From Pascua guehoae (Eukaryota > Basidiomycota > Tremellomycetes > Trichosporonales > Trichosporonaceae): a DNA stretch of 64,000 nucleotides. The notes under the pieces were generated by a model. It saw nothing but the letters and a program-made list of their open reading frames with translations. It had not been told where the DNA came from and made no database searches. The position numbers were made by a program, and so were the translations under genes. Location: positions 481,341-545,340 of the forward strand of contig BCJX01000002.1 of assembly GCA_001600415.1 (NCBI GenBank). The letters are read 5' to 3'. Of this stretch, positions 43,692-54,189 are shown in pieces (position 1 is the stretch's first letter; each line of letters begins with the position of its first letter).

Positions 43692-44281
43692 TGTCAAATT
43701 TGAGTCAATGCTGGTAAAGATATGTTTGGGCGAGTTGTTGCTGAAAGGAGGAGGGTGTGGTGTAGATGGGGGGTGACATTATGACAGGCGGCCGTGCCCA
43801 ACATAACAATGCAACACGGCGCGCACGGTCCAGTCAGTCGGTCAACAACAAATCCACCGACGGAACCAATTCCACGTGCTCACAAAATGAAACCAACGTT
43901 GGAGCCCCGTGTTGTCTTGGCTTTGCGGGGCTACTCAGCGCACCTGATACATTCATGCATTTCTCGTTTGTTTTGTTACGCAATAGGATAATGACAAGCA
44001 TACAAATGAAATGAGCATAAAGATCTTTCTCTCTGTCCAGAAGCATGCTGATCAGGAGTGCTCGTACCCCGTTACTTTGTTGGATGGGAATGTGGCGGAG
44101 AAGGGCGATGGTGGGTGGGGTGGGTGGGTGTTTGCGCTATGACGCACTGATCCATTCGCCGCATGCAGAAGCCCGGGCTGGCTGTCCGGATGAATGTCTC
44201 GTCTCGTCTCATCTCGTCGCGCCACCACTTTCCGTGTTGCCATTTCTCCACCTTCTTTATCATCCACAATCTAACCATACA
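43692..44281. other. Divergent promoter region SLX4 / MATH-BTB
   Basis: About 590 bp between the divergent starts. Nothing beyond promoter sequence is visible; TCTCGTCTCGTCTCATCTCG near 44190-44218 is a short pyrimidine-rich repeat in the leader of the plus-strand gene. Confidence 0.6.
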
Positions 44282-47043
44282 ATGGCAAACACTAATGCTG
44301 CCGCGCCGCATCCCGCGCGCGAGCATTCCCAAGGTGAGCAGTAATCTGTTTCCAAGGCCAGGCCATCACCGCTGACCCGTTCAGTAACGACCTCGACGTC
44401 CGGCTCGTCGCCGGCATCTTCCCTCGAGTTTGCCGAGACAACCACCATTACACTCGAGTGGACGCTGAGCGGCCTGCGACAGATGTATGACAATAGCAAG
44501 GGGGAAGCAAAGTCGTGAGTATCGCGGCGGGTGAAGAGTTGGGCCCGTGGCTGAAGGAACCCTCACAGCAAGTGCGTCAAGTCGGCTGTTTTTGGCGATC
44601 CCGACAACCTGTGGGAGGTACTGTGGTACCCCAACTCGGGTGTCACTGGTGGCGAGTTCTCGAGTCTGTACCTGTCGTGCCTTGTGAGTATGGGTCTAGA
44701 ACCGCCCCTTGGGGGGAACTTTGGGGACGGCTTGGCTCGGCTTCGCCGCTGACAGTTCCAGCCGACAAACCAGGAAAAGGAGCAAGCGATCGGAGGCAAG
44801 TGGGCTCGCAAGGGCTCGTGGCAGTTCCGGTTCGAAGTCAAAGTTCAAGAGGAGCGCTCAAAGAACTTTACCCTGATCGCAAGCAAGGAGGCGTCGGACC
44901 ACTCATTTGCGTTCAAGACGGCCAACTGGGGATGGCAGCAGTTTGCCAAACGCGACACGCTCTTTCTCGACCGCAACGTGGTTGCCCAAGACTGGTTTGT
45001 GGTCGTGTGCACCATCACTGCGCAACCCCAGCCCCCTGCGGGATTCTGGCTGGGAATCAACGCGCCCTCTATACGCGGAACTGCAAGCGACCCCGCTGGG
45101 GCGATCGGTCCAGCGTGGGCAGGTGGCGATGGGGCGTGCATTGGCATTGCCGGTGGGACACGCGCTGCGGGCGGTCCGAAGCGTCTTGTGCCCCGCGACC
45201 TCATCAGCTCAGTGGGAGAGATGCTCGATGATCCTTGTGAGTGGCGAAAGAGTGGCGTCGAGTGGGAAGCTGTGCTTGCCTTCGGTTACGGCTGTACCGG
45301 GCAGCCAGGCCGAGGCGAGGCAGGGCACAGCGGGGCAGACACCCCTTGTGTGGCATGTTTTACACAACAGACATTCTAACGCCCCAGTGTACTCGGATAT
45401 CGAGTTTGTTATTCCCTCACCACCCCTGGGCGACCTTTTCAGCGAGCGTCCACCTGCGCGACTGATCTATGCAAACAAAAAGCTGCTCAACCGATGCGAT
45501 TACTTTGAGGCCATGTTCAACGGCGGCTTCAGCGAAGTGGCAGGTATTTCTGCAGATGTGAGCGCCGCTGGGAGGAGTGTGAGACAATGCTGACAATCCA
45601 GGAGCCAATGGACGAAGACGAAGAAACCACACTCGACATGCTCTCCGACTCGGACGAAGAGGACGAGGCCGAGGATCTCCGCGACGGGGGACTTTTGCAC
45701 ACCCGTTCACCACCTCACAGTGACCCGGTGACGCGGCGCACCGACAGCACTGCCGACCTTTTGCACAAGGCCGAGCACAGCGATGACGAAGATGAGAAGA
45801 TGATCCCGGACACGACCGACGGCGCCGAGCGTGACGCCGAGGGACACGCGAACGGCGAGGAGGTCGCGGCAGCAGAGAGTGTCCAGCCAGTCGCGCTTCG
45901 CACGCGTGCGCGGTCGGTGGGGTATCCAGCACTGGGACCGAAGCGGACGCGCGTGATCGTCCGTGACGCGGCGTGGAGCACGTGGTGGGCCATTCTGTAC
46001 TGGGTGAGCCTTGAACCAGATAGACACCCAGACACCTGCTAACCTTCCAGATGTACACCGACACAATCTATTTTGCACCCCTGCGTTCGTCGTTTGGGAC
46101 GCGTCCCACCCACACGCGCCAGGGGAGCACTGCGAGCAGCATTGGCGTGTCGGACCCCAAGAACCGGCGCGAGTGGATCGCCCAGTGGCTCACTGAACGC
46201 GGCATGGGGAGCGGCGCAGAAGACATCATCCTCGGCCCTGGTGCACCCGCAGTCACTAGCCAGCCCGCCGTGGGGCCGCGTCCCGTGTCGGCCAAGTCGG
46301 TCTACCGCCTCGCGGACAAGCTCGATCTGCCCGCGCTCAAGCTCCGCGCGTACCAGCATATTTGTGGCCAATTGACGAGCCAAAATATCCCTGCAGAGGT
46401 GTTTAGTCGCTTTAGCTCGACGTTTGAGGATGTGCGCAAGGTGCGTGGGTGTGGGATTTCGGGACTGCAGTTGGCGTTGCAATTGGAGTGGACTGTTGAG
46501 TATGGACTTCATGAGCTGTCCAGGGCGGACTATCGCGGGCTGTTGGCCAGGACTGTTGTCGAGGGCCTTTGGCGCGGAGTGTGGCGGTATTGGCATCACC
46601 TTCCGCTGTCTCATGTAGCTCACCTCCAGGTTCAAGTCGCATTCTTCCTCAAACACTGGAGCGACATCAAAAAGTCGGACACGATGCAAAACATCTGGAA
46701 GCAAATTCGCGATGGCAAGCATGTTGGGTTTGAGGAGGGTGAGTTTGAGAGAGCGTTTTCGTCGCGGGTCCTGTGGGCGTGCATCCCCTGCGATTCAAGC
46801 GTGCTTGCACGACTTGAATCGACTAGCGCCCCCACCCAGCACCACAGAGAACCCAGTGCCACACAACCTCAAGAGGCACCGTGCTGTAGAGCCCCCCATT
46901 GCCACTTCTGCCCAGGCCAAACACACCGGCTAAACATTTATTGCTCACATTCACTGTGGTTCACGTCGTGGTCCACTCTGCCGCATCGCTGACACGCAGT
47001 CTGGCCGCTCATCGTCAGCCAGCTCGACTTCCGCCCATCCTAG
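44282..47043 (+). CDS. MATH-BTB domain protein, 628 aa, 9 exons
   Basis: Exons 44282-44333, 44385-44514, 44569-44683, 44762-45236, 45388-45557, 45602-46003, 46051-46440, 46630-46738 and 47000-47043 sum to 1887 nt. The N-terminal half resembles a MATH/TRAF-like fold (TITLEWTLSGLRQMYDNSKG, GEFSSLYLSCL, KWARKGSWQFRFEVKV, TLFLDRNVVAQDWFVVVCTI). A BTB/POZ domain follows: YSDIEFVIP, ARLIYANKKLLNRCDYFEAM and FNGGFSE, then after a long acidic insert VIVRDAAWSTWWAILYWMYT. The C-terminal block VYRLADKLDLPALKLRAYQH, VRKVQVAFFLKHWSDI and GFEEVWPLIVSQLDFRPS is typical of fungal MATH-BTB proteins. Such proteins often act as Cullin-3 adaptors; that role is inferred. The last two introns (189 and 261 nt) are longer than the rest but are required to restore VRKVQ and GFEEVWPLI. 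The gene converges with NTH1 210 bp downstream. Confidence 0.88.
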
Positions 47044-47253
47044 TACCTGTGCATTATTATATTCTGACCTTGTTTCTGTTGTTTCCTTGTATGCATGAAC
47101 GTTTGGGCCAAGTGGACCTAGAATCATGCGTCCGTAGACTGTGCGTTTGGTTCGCCTATACCCAAGTCCCGTTGGTCGCACAGCCTGGAGTAGGTGATAC
47201 ATGATCTTGAATGGTGTACAGCAGAAGACAACAACCCAGCTCGAGCCATGTCA

Positions 47254-49449
47254 CTACGCCTCGGGCTTGACGTCCACCTCGGCCTCCGCGCTCCCTACGC
47301 CATCTTGCTCCGCCTTCACCTCCGCGCTCACCACCGCATCGACCGCGACCAACCCCTCGGCCTCAGCCTTGACACCCTCCACGTCCACACCATCCACATC
47401 CTCATACCCAATCTCAACCTTGGCGCCCCCAAAATCGTACCCCAACGCCCTCCGCCCCTCCTTGACCTTGACGCGGCTGGGACACAGCCCCGCCTCGGCC
47501 ACGAGACACACATCACACCGCGGCCCGACGGGCAGGCATATCGTCTGGCCAAACCCCACGAGCAGCGGGTTGATGGGCCGGTGCAGCGGCGGCGGCAGCC
47601 ACGACTCGAGGTTTATGCGTGTCTCCTCTGGTGTTTTCGTGGGCGGCTTGTGCCAGCGTAGGCGGTTTGTGATGCGGTGCACGTGCACGTCGACGCCGAT
47701 GCCCGCGTTTCTGCTGTTAGTTCGGAGTGCGGGGGCGGTGGGAGGGTGGGGGGTTGAGGGTGGGGGGTGAGGTGGGGCGGTTGCGGATGGGGGCTGCGAG
47801 GGAAGGGGAGCTGATGGGAAAGAGTAAGAGTTTGGAAGGATTCAAGACAGGCGGTGCCTCGTTGCGCGCGACTGGTACGACACCAGCGACAAGGTATCAA
47901 GCTTGGTATTCCTGTGGTCACGCCAAAGCGGCGCAGCAACTCGACATGATCGGAGCGGTTGGGTGCCCTCAGCCTCAGGTGGGGTACGGGGTGTAGGCAA
48001 CTAAGAGAGGCAAGACATGAACGCCCGTCTTGTCCAGATCGGACGGGCACAAGCAACGACCCGACGTCTGCGAACTGGGACTAGGACGAGACCCGTCGGC
48101 CTGCCAAGCTCCCACAAGACACCAAGCGTCCCCCCGCCGTCCGCTTGCACGACCAACGCCCACTAGCGCCCACTTCCACCAGCTGAAAATACCCAGGCCC
48201 ACCACTCCACGCCCGACGCCGTATCCCACCTCAACCCCCTGCTGCACGTCACGTTCCCCCNNNNNNNNNNNNNNNNNNNNNNNNNNCCCCACACACACAC
48301 ACGCCCGCGCGGCCAACTCACATATTCCAAGCCGCCTGCAACGCCAAAAACCCCATCTTGGGCCCGACGCCCTTGAGCGCACACAACCCCTCAATCGTCG
48401 TCGGCACGTCGCCCCGCGCCTCCCCCGGCTGCTCGAGCAGGTCCCGTGCCGCCGCCTGGATGTATCCCGTCTTGCGCCGCCAGAAGCCGACCTTGTTGAT
48501 CGCGTCCGCCACGATGCTTTCGGGCGCGGCGGCGAGCGACTCGGCGGTCAGGCCGCCGGGGAGCGCGGCGTGGAGGTTGAGCACGGCCTGGGACGTGACG
48601 GCGTCCTTTGTTTGGGAGGAGAGCATGAGGGAGATGAGAATGTGGAAGCGGAGGGTCTGGGGTTAGTGTGCGTGCGTGGCTAGTCAGGGTTTGTTGGTTT
48701 CGAGCAGGCAGTGGTTCTCGCAGTGGTAACGAGGTCGAGTAAAGTATCCCTCATTGATAAGGCTAGGTCGAGACGTGACCACTCCCACGACCACAAGTGT
48801 AGTGAGTGGGGCACATACCTTGGCATCAAGCCCTTCCATCGTTCGAGGCCGCTCACACCCCCTGGTTGTCAGTTCCACTCCCGCACTCGCACTCGCACCC
48901 CATCCTCGCCCTCGGCCTCTGCCAAAACTGCAGCAGACCCGGCGCCCCCCCCCCCAGTCGCAATCACTCGCACCGGCGACACCAGCCGACTCACATAGTA
49001 TCCACCGGCGCCTCGATCCCCGCGCGCATCCGCTCAATCAAATCGTATTGCTCCCGCCACCGCGCCGGCGCCGGGTGCGCCCTTTCCCGCGCCCCAAGCC
49101 GCCGCGTCTCGGTCTTGGCCTTCGCCTTAGTCCCAGAGAGGGGCTTGATGTCGGCGATGCTGACGAGCGCCTCCGTCTCGGCCTCAGACTTGATTTCGGG
49201 CTTTACCTCGCACTCTTCAGGCTTTACCTCGCGCCCGGGCTTGGTCTCCGCCTCGGGCTCGCGCTTGACGCGTTTCCGCGCCGGCGGGGTATACGCAAAA
49301 CTCGCGAGGTTGAGCTTCGACCCCAGCCCCAACCCCGACCCCGACGCGTCCACTTCCGTGTCCCCGTCGCCGAGCGCACGCGTCGTGGAGCGCGTGGCGC
49401 GCCGGAGGGACGTGAATGCGGCAGTGTGTGCGCGCTTGGCGCCGACCAT
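47254..49449 (-). CDS. NTH1: Endonuclease III homologue (NTH1), 429 aa, 4 exons
   Basis: Exons 48995-49449, 48819-48861, 48322-48656 and 47254-47710 sum to 1290 nt. Bifunctional DNA glycosylase/AP lyase of base excision repair, removing oxidised pyrimidines in nucleus and/or mitochondria. Conserved blocks: APVDTMGCER (joined by the 43-nt second exon), [17 protein letters not shown] with the catalytic Lys, the helix-hairpin-helix [27 protein letters not shown] with the catalytic Asp, and an iron-sulphur loop [19 protein letters not shown]. The spacing C-x6-C-x2-C-x7-C is slightly longer at the end than in bacterial Nth (x5). The N-terminus is basic with a likely nuclear signal (ARKRVKRE). The C-terminus has an extra Val/Glu/Ala-rich tail of about 60 residues. 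Intron 3 (611 nt) contains a 26-bp N gap and a CA/C-rich tract, so its length is uncertain. Confidence 0.93.
48261..48286. other. Assembly gap (26 N) inside NTH1 intron 3
   Basis: N run between TTCCCCC and CCCCACACACACAC, so it again interrupts a C homopolymer followed by a CA repeat. Confidence 0.95.
48945..48955. repeat. 11-bp poly-C in NTH1 intron 1
   Basis: Eleven C in the intron between the first two NTH1 exons. Confidence 0.85.
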
Positions 49450-50116
49450 CGTGAGTGTGCGGAGGAGTACCGTGCAGGTGGTAGGCGATATGTTGGCGGT
49501 TGGCGGTTGTTGTTATGTTGTTGGTGAGGGATGGCCAAAGGGAGAGGTGGAATCAGTCAGCATTGCGCGTCGTTCGTCTTGCCACACGCCAGGGTGTGAG
49601 AGAGGAGATGGATGGACGCGGGTTCGATTCTTTGGCGAGTCGGGCAAAAAGTTTCTGGGTCCCTATGGAGGTGGCAGCTGCTGAGAGATTTGGGATCCTC
49701 AGAGCGGACAAGATCACCTTCCGAGCCATCCCCTTTATCAACTGCAAGGCGCTCGAAACCGTCTACGCCCCAACACCCGCGGACGGCACTGGCGTTCGCG
49801 TCGTACGGCCTCTTGACGGGCGGGATGGCACATGCGACATCGTACATTCCCGAGATCTGCCCACTGCACAAGACCCTGTCGTTGCAGGCGCGCCTGGCCC
49901 TCGAGGACGAATATCGCCAGCCGCGGCTGCGCACACTGCAGCTCGCGCTTCTGGTGCTCATGTGTGTGTAGACGATCTTCTCACACTGCCTGGCAGTTCA
50001 CCTGCTGGGCGAGTTCACACTCTCAAGTTGTTGGAATACGACTCGGCCTCCTCAACAGCATCGAAACCCTTTCGCTGGACGGTAAAAATTCCAACAGACT
50101 CTCACCAACCGTGGCC
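49450..50116. other. NTH1 promoter side and pseudogene interval
   Basis: Between the NTH1 start and tRNA-Asp. Apart from the remnant listed separately, nothing is evident. Confidence 0.5.
49620..49972 (+). pseudogene. Remnant of a fungal-specific transcription factor gene
   Basis: A frame ending at about 49971 reads ALAFASYGLLTGG, TSYIPEICPLHKTLSLQARL and ALEDEYRQPRLRTLQLALLV, which resembles the part of the Zn2Cys6-family regulatory domain where a helix with an EFxRPRLxTxQAL pattern occurs. The flanks show no zinc cluster and no continuation in frame; the region is bounded by NTH1 and a tRNA gene. I read it as a decayed duplicate fragment. It could instead be a chance frame; only the short helix pattern supports the family. 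Confidence 0.35.
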
Positions 50117-50198
50117 TCTCTGTTCGAATATCGGTTTAGTATGCTCGCTTGTCACTATGTGATCGCGGGAGAGCGGAGTTCGACTCTCCGACAGAGAG
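50117..50198 (+). tRNA. tRNA-Asp(GTC) with 9-nt intron
   Basis: Acceptor stem TCTCTGT (50117-50123) pairs with ACAGAGA (50191-50197), discriminator G at 50198 as expected for tRNA-Asp. Anticodon stem CTCGC pairs with GCGGG; the loop TTGTCA-C carries anticodon GTC at 50051+100 (50151-50153). Between A37 and C38 there is a 9-nt insert (50155-50163), the canonical intron position. T arm CGGAG-TTCGACT-CTCCG is perfect and doubles as B box. The D arm (GAAT...GTAT) is weak, as in other Asp tRNAs. Mature length 73. A T5 run at 50211-50215 gives a Pol III terminator. Confidence 0.85.
50155..50163 (+). other. Intron of tRNA-Asp
   Basis: CTATGTGAT lies between position 37 and 38; removing it restores a 7-nt anticodon loop. 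Very short for a tRNA intron. Confidence 0.7.
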
Positions 50199-50934
50199 AA
50201 CAGTATTTCCTTTTTGGATGGCCCCGAGGAGGACAATGATGGCGGTACAGACCTCGAGCGGTCGGGGTGGTGCCCTCGTGCTGCGGTTACCCTGGGTTTG
50301 ATTACCTGGCAGTCACAGCAGTCGTAGCAGTCGTGGCCGTCGTACCATGGTTGGCAGTCGTTGACAGGCTGCCGGGCGGACGAGCATGCCCTGGACTGAA
50401 TCAGAGCCGGTAACGCCTCCACGCGACACCCTCGGCGAGCTCGTCACCTGGAGCTGTGATCTCGATACGACTTCAAAACAAGAACAAGTTCCGAGCACTG
50501 TAGTTCTCGGAGTTCAGGGTTCACACCACCGGACAGAGTGCGTCCTCACGGGTGGGCGTCACGCCCCACACCAACACTTCGGTTCCAACTTTTTCAGCTT
50601 ACGTTTCTGACAATCCATTGCTTCAAGTGTCCAAAATAACACCATAGGTGAGCAGGCACGCCTCAGATGCATCGACCTGTCCTTTCTGAGGACATGTACC
50701 ATTTATATCGCCTAGAACACCTCAGCAAAAGTAGACCTCCTCATGGACGCGACTTACATTCTTTTACGTTCATATTCCACATCGCCTCGGTCAAGAAGCT
50801 CATGCGCGTAGCGCTGGATCTGAAGGTGTTGAGCGGGCTTGTTATTTTTCAATGCTCAGACTCGACACAATATTCGACTTGCGCGGAACACTTGTTCCTT
50901 CCACAACTCGCAGCATTGGGCCATGCCTTCTATG
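50199..50934. other. Spacer between two tRNA genes
   Basis: Contains the tRNA-Asp terminator and no convincing gene; a frame at about 50667-50935 reads plausibly in places but has no family signal and runs into the tRNA-Cys gene. Confidence 0.5.
50211..50215 (+). terminator. Pol III T-run after tRNA-Asp
   Basis: TTTTT 13 bp after the tRNA end. Confidence 0.7.
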
Positions 50935-51031
50935 GTGGGTTTAGCACAGTGGTAGTTGCATCAGATTGCAAATACGGGATCCGTCTCGAGCAAGCATCTG
51001 AGGGTCCCCAGTTCAATCCTGGGAATTCACT
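50935..51031 (+). tRNA. tRNA-Cys(GCA) with 24-nt intron
   Basis: Acceptor stem GTGGGTT (50935-50941) pairs with AATTCAC (51024-51030), with two G-U pairs; discriminator U at 51031 is the tRNA-Cys identity base. TAGCACAGTGG forms the A box/D arm. Anticodon stem TCAGA/TCTGA encloses TTGCAAA with anticodon GCA (50968-50970), and a 24-nt intron (50972-50995) lies between positions 37 and 38. T arm CCCAG-TTCAATC-CTGGG is perfect and serves as B box. Mature length is 73. No run of four or more T follows closely; TTT at 51037 is the nearest, so termination is atypical. Confidence 0.88.
50972..50995 (+). other. Intron of tRNA-Cys
   Basis: 24 nt (ATACGGGATCCG...CAAGC) at the canonical 37/38 position; its removal restores the seven-base anticodon loop. 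Confidence 0.8.
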
Positions 51032-51938
51032 CTCTCTTTCCTTGTAGACCGCCGGAGGCACTCGCCAATCCGATATTCTACCAACGAGTAGAAGCACGGA
51101 GAGATGGCTCCCTGTCGTTCAATCCATGTGACATTTGACTGTCCTTACGAAACGTCGCGATGACCACTATCCTTTAGACCCCAATTGTGCAAACGACGGC
51201 CAACGGAGGATAGGAATGCTTGCGCTCAGACTGCCAGCGAGGGCACTTCAGGATACTCGGCATCGACAAAACCAAGGTACAGTAGATGGGAGCGAGACAT
51301 GGCACTGTATTTTCCAACGCAAGCAGGCCGGGAGGTTTGGTGTGTTGGCACTCGGAAGGCACAGAGGCTGTTCAAAGGGAGGGAGAGTCCAAAGGGTGAG
51401 AGAGTCCAAGTGGGGGGAGGGTATTGGTGGTGCTGGTCGTTTGGTTCTATTGTGCGCCACATAGCCACTTTGGGGTGGGCCGTACTCAAGGGCTGTGTCC
51501 ACCATTGACGGTCTCGGGCTGCCCGTTTGTCTCTTTTTGATATTCGGTCGTTGTGCTTGGTAGGCACTTGGTGTCTCGTCTCCAGGCGAGCTTGTACGCA
51601 TGTGCGCTGGTGCTGCTCCTCGCCTCGCCGTGTTCCTGTGACCTAAGTGACAGTCGCAGGCTGTCGCAATGGCGTGGTCCATTCTACCTTCTGGTTGCTA
51701 TTGTTCTCACCGAGGTGTAAATGTCGTTTTAGTGAGATCCATCCTGGTTCCGCTAGTTGTGACGGTTGGTGCCGGGGTTCCCTTGGCCGTGACAGCCAAA
51801 GCTGTTTCGGTACGTTGCTGTGTCTTTGGTGGAAACATCCCGCCACATGCGAGACAGGAAACGAGGGCGGGCGGTGAAACAATAGACATCTACGACCAGA
51901 AGCACGGCTTAAGAGCGACTGTAGTTGAACACGAGCAG

Positions 51939-51952
51939 CCCCCCCCCCCCCC
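51939..51952. repeat. 14-bp poly-C tract
   Basis: Fourteen consecutive C, intergenic. Confidence 0.9.
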
Positions 51953-52606
51953 ACAGAACGGAGACGACGCCGAAAGGACGCGCGTTGGTCACATCACAAA
52001 TGAGCATGACTCCATTCTCCCGTTTGAGCGTGCGGCGGCAGCCGCCACTTGTCGCCCTTGCAGCTCGTCGCTCACTTACCTCGATCACCAACGTGCCGAT
52101 GTGTCGTCTTCGAAACGAGCAACTAGGCACCCGTCTCTATGACCCGAGGCACTTTAGGTCGGGGCCGCCGGCCCGGTGCCATGCCGCCAGAACGTCACTA
52201 CAGCGGTCTTACGGGCACTTGACCGCTCGTGAACAACTAGGGTTTGCATTCCCAAATGTTGACGCCGGCTTATAGTCGGTGAGTCCGTTTGTTGGCACGG
52301 CGTGGTCACCCTGATATCTTGGAGTGGAGAGTCAGCTGTAGGAGCCGTGGTGTTATGGAGGCAGTGGAAAGACGCCCACTGCACAGGGTGAGACTTCTGG
52401 CGAGTACTATAGTACGGTACATGCTCACAACACTCAGTTGGCGGTTGGTGATGCGACACTCCCGTTTGGTACGGTTGGGTTCCGCGGACCTTTTTGCCAC
52501 CAACTCTGAGTGGCGATCCACCTCCTATCGTACCTTCCACGTAGATATCTCTTGGCATTCCGCACGCCGTCGCGACGCTCCAACCCAACTCCAACGAGAG
52601 GCAAGG

Positions 52607-52614
52607 TATATATA
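52607..52614 (+). promoter_or_regulatory. TATA box of the opsin-like gene
   Basis: TATATATA 83 bp upstream of the ATG at 52698. A strong TATA box suits the stress-inducible expression known for Hsp30/Yro2-type genes, if this gene behaves likewise. Confidence 0.6.
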
Positions 52615-52697
52615 CTTGCCCACATCCCCTTCGTACCCGCTCGCACCTCGTTGCACCCCAATAATCAGATCCATCTTACACGTACAATATTATCACA

Positions 52698-54189
52698 ATG
52701 GACCCAGCCCAGCTTGCTGTCGACGCTGCCGCGCATCTCGTCCCCTCTACCGTGCCCAACCAGTCTGGGACGGGGTCGGGGCATATGGTGAGTACAGTAG
52801 TACGGTGTACAATATGTAGGATCCCACTGTTATGGCACATCACGAGGACGGATCTGTGTAGACAACACAACAGGCCAAGAATATTGCCCAATGGAGGGTC
52901 GCTTCATGAACTGGCGTGGATCGGAACCAAAGAACTTGATAGCTATCATAATATTACTCCATCCATGTCCGCTCCCTCCCTTCTCAGTGTCTGGCGAATC
53001 CCAGTGTCCCCGATGCTCGGCGTATACTGCTCTTGCCCTTCCACTGCCCCACCCTTCGTTCGCCCTTCCCTTCGTTAATTTGCCCTTGACAGGATTGACA
53101 GGTAATGCAGGCCTCATCTTCCAATGCAGCCCCGCCCTCACTTGCGGACTCTCTCGAAGGCGTCCATGTCGCCATCTGGTTCTACTTTGCAATCTTTGCC
53201 ACGGCATCTGTCGGTGTCTGCGCGTACGCCAAGACCATCGACCCGCGCAAGACTGTCTTTACGACGTGGGTATCTTAGCTTGCTGTCTTGCCTCTACCCT
53301 TCTTCGGTGACATCCTTTATCCCCTACAATTTCCCATCAGCACCCTCCTGTAATACTGTCACGCGCTCACACTTAGTCTCTCCACCGTCATGCTAGCATC
53401 CACCACCATGGCCTACTTCACCGTCGCCTCGGGCCTCACTCTTCCGCACGGCTGGACGCGCCCCGGTCCCGACCCGCGCCTCCCCTTCCAGCCCCTCCAC
53501 TGGGTCCGTGTCGTCGTCGACCCGCTTCTCATAGCCCAACTCACCCTCATGTCGGGCATGGCCCCTCTTCGTGGCTTTGGCGCCGGGTTCGCGGCAGTCA
53601 TGGCCGCCATCTGCCGCGCGGTCGTATCGGGCCTCCCCGCCAAGACTGGTATCGAGCACAACTTGACCACCTTCGTCGCGTGGGTTGCCGTAGGGGACGT
53701 GTGGATGCTGGCTGTACTTACCTACCTCTTTGTTCCCGGGATGCGTGCGGTCAATAAGCGCGACCTGGCAATTCAGAAGGGCTACAGAGTCCTCCTCGCT
53801 GCCGCTATTGTGTAAGCATCAAGTTGTCACTGGGTAGCCTGACGCACAGTTGCTTTGTCGACTCGGTGATCGTGTTCCTTGTTGGTCGCCTGGGCGGAAT
53901 TGGCCTCCAGACCGAGATTATCTGCTGGGGAATCGTCGATGTGTAAGTGCAGACCTGGGCTTCCTCTCTTCCTCCTTCACTCGCCAGAGCTCCTCCATTA
54001 CGCTTTTCCAAACCCAACCTCCGTTTTACCCACAAGCTGACGTGCAGCATCGCCCAGATCGGGTTCGTCGTCATCATCCTCATCCTCACTGCGGCGAACG
54101 ACACTGTCACCTGGCCTGAGTGGTTCGCAGTGTCGGCGGATGGTCATGCCCCGTACGAGCCCATTCCCACCCAGGCGGATAATGAGTGA
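52698..54189 (+). CDS. Opsin-related seven-helix membrane protein (Hsp30/Yro2-like), 304 aa
   Basis: Exons 52698-52787, 53111-53265, 53377-53811, 53850-53942 and 54048-54189 sum to 915 nt (exon 2 could start at 53102, adding three residues). The protein has about seven hydrophobic segments, beginning with VAIWFYFAIFATASVGVCAY, and the bacteriorhodopsin-family layout of opsin-related proteins. Helix C reads WVRVVVDPLLIAQL where opsins have RYxDWxxTTPLL. Helix G reads GIVDVIAQIGFVVIILIL: the position of the retinal-binding Lys (DVxAKxGF in opsins) is Gln, so it cannot bind retinal by the normal Schiff base. It therefore belongs with the opsin-related Hsp30/Yro2/Mrh1 type, which sit in the plasma membrane and are induced by stress in yeast. 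The 323-nt first intron could hide a further small exon. Confidence 0.85.

Larger units (their letters stand above)
51032..52697. other. Intergenic region upstream of the opsin-like gene
   Basis: 1.7 kb without a convincing frame. Contains a 14-bp poly-C at 51939-51952 and the TATA box listed next. Confidence 0.6.
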
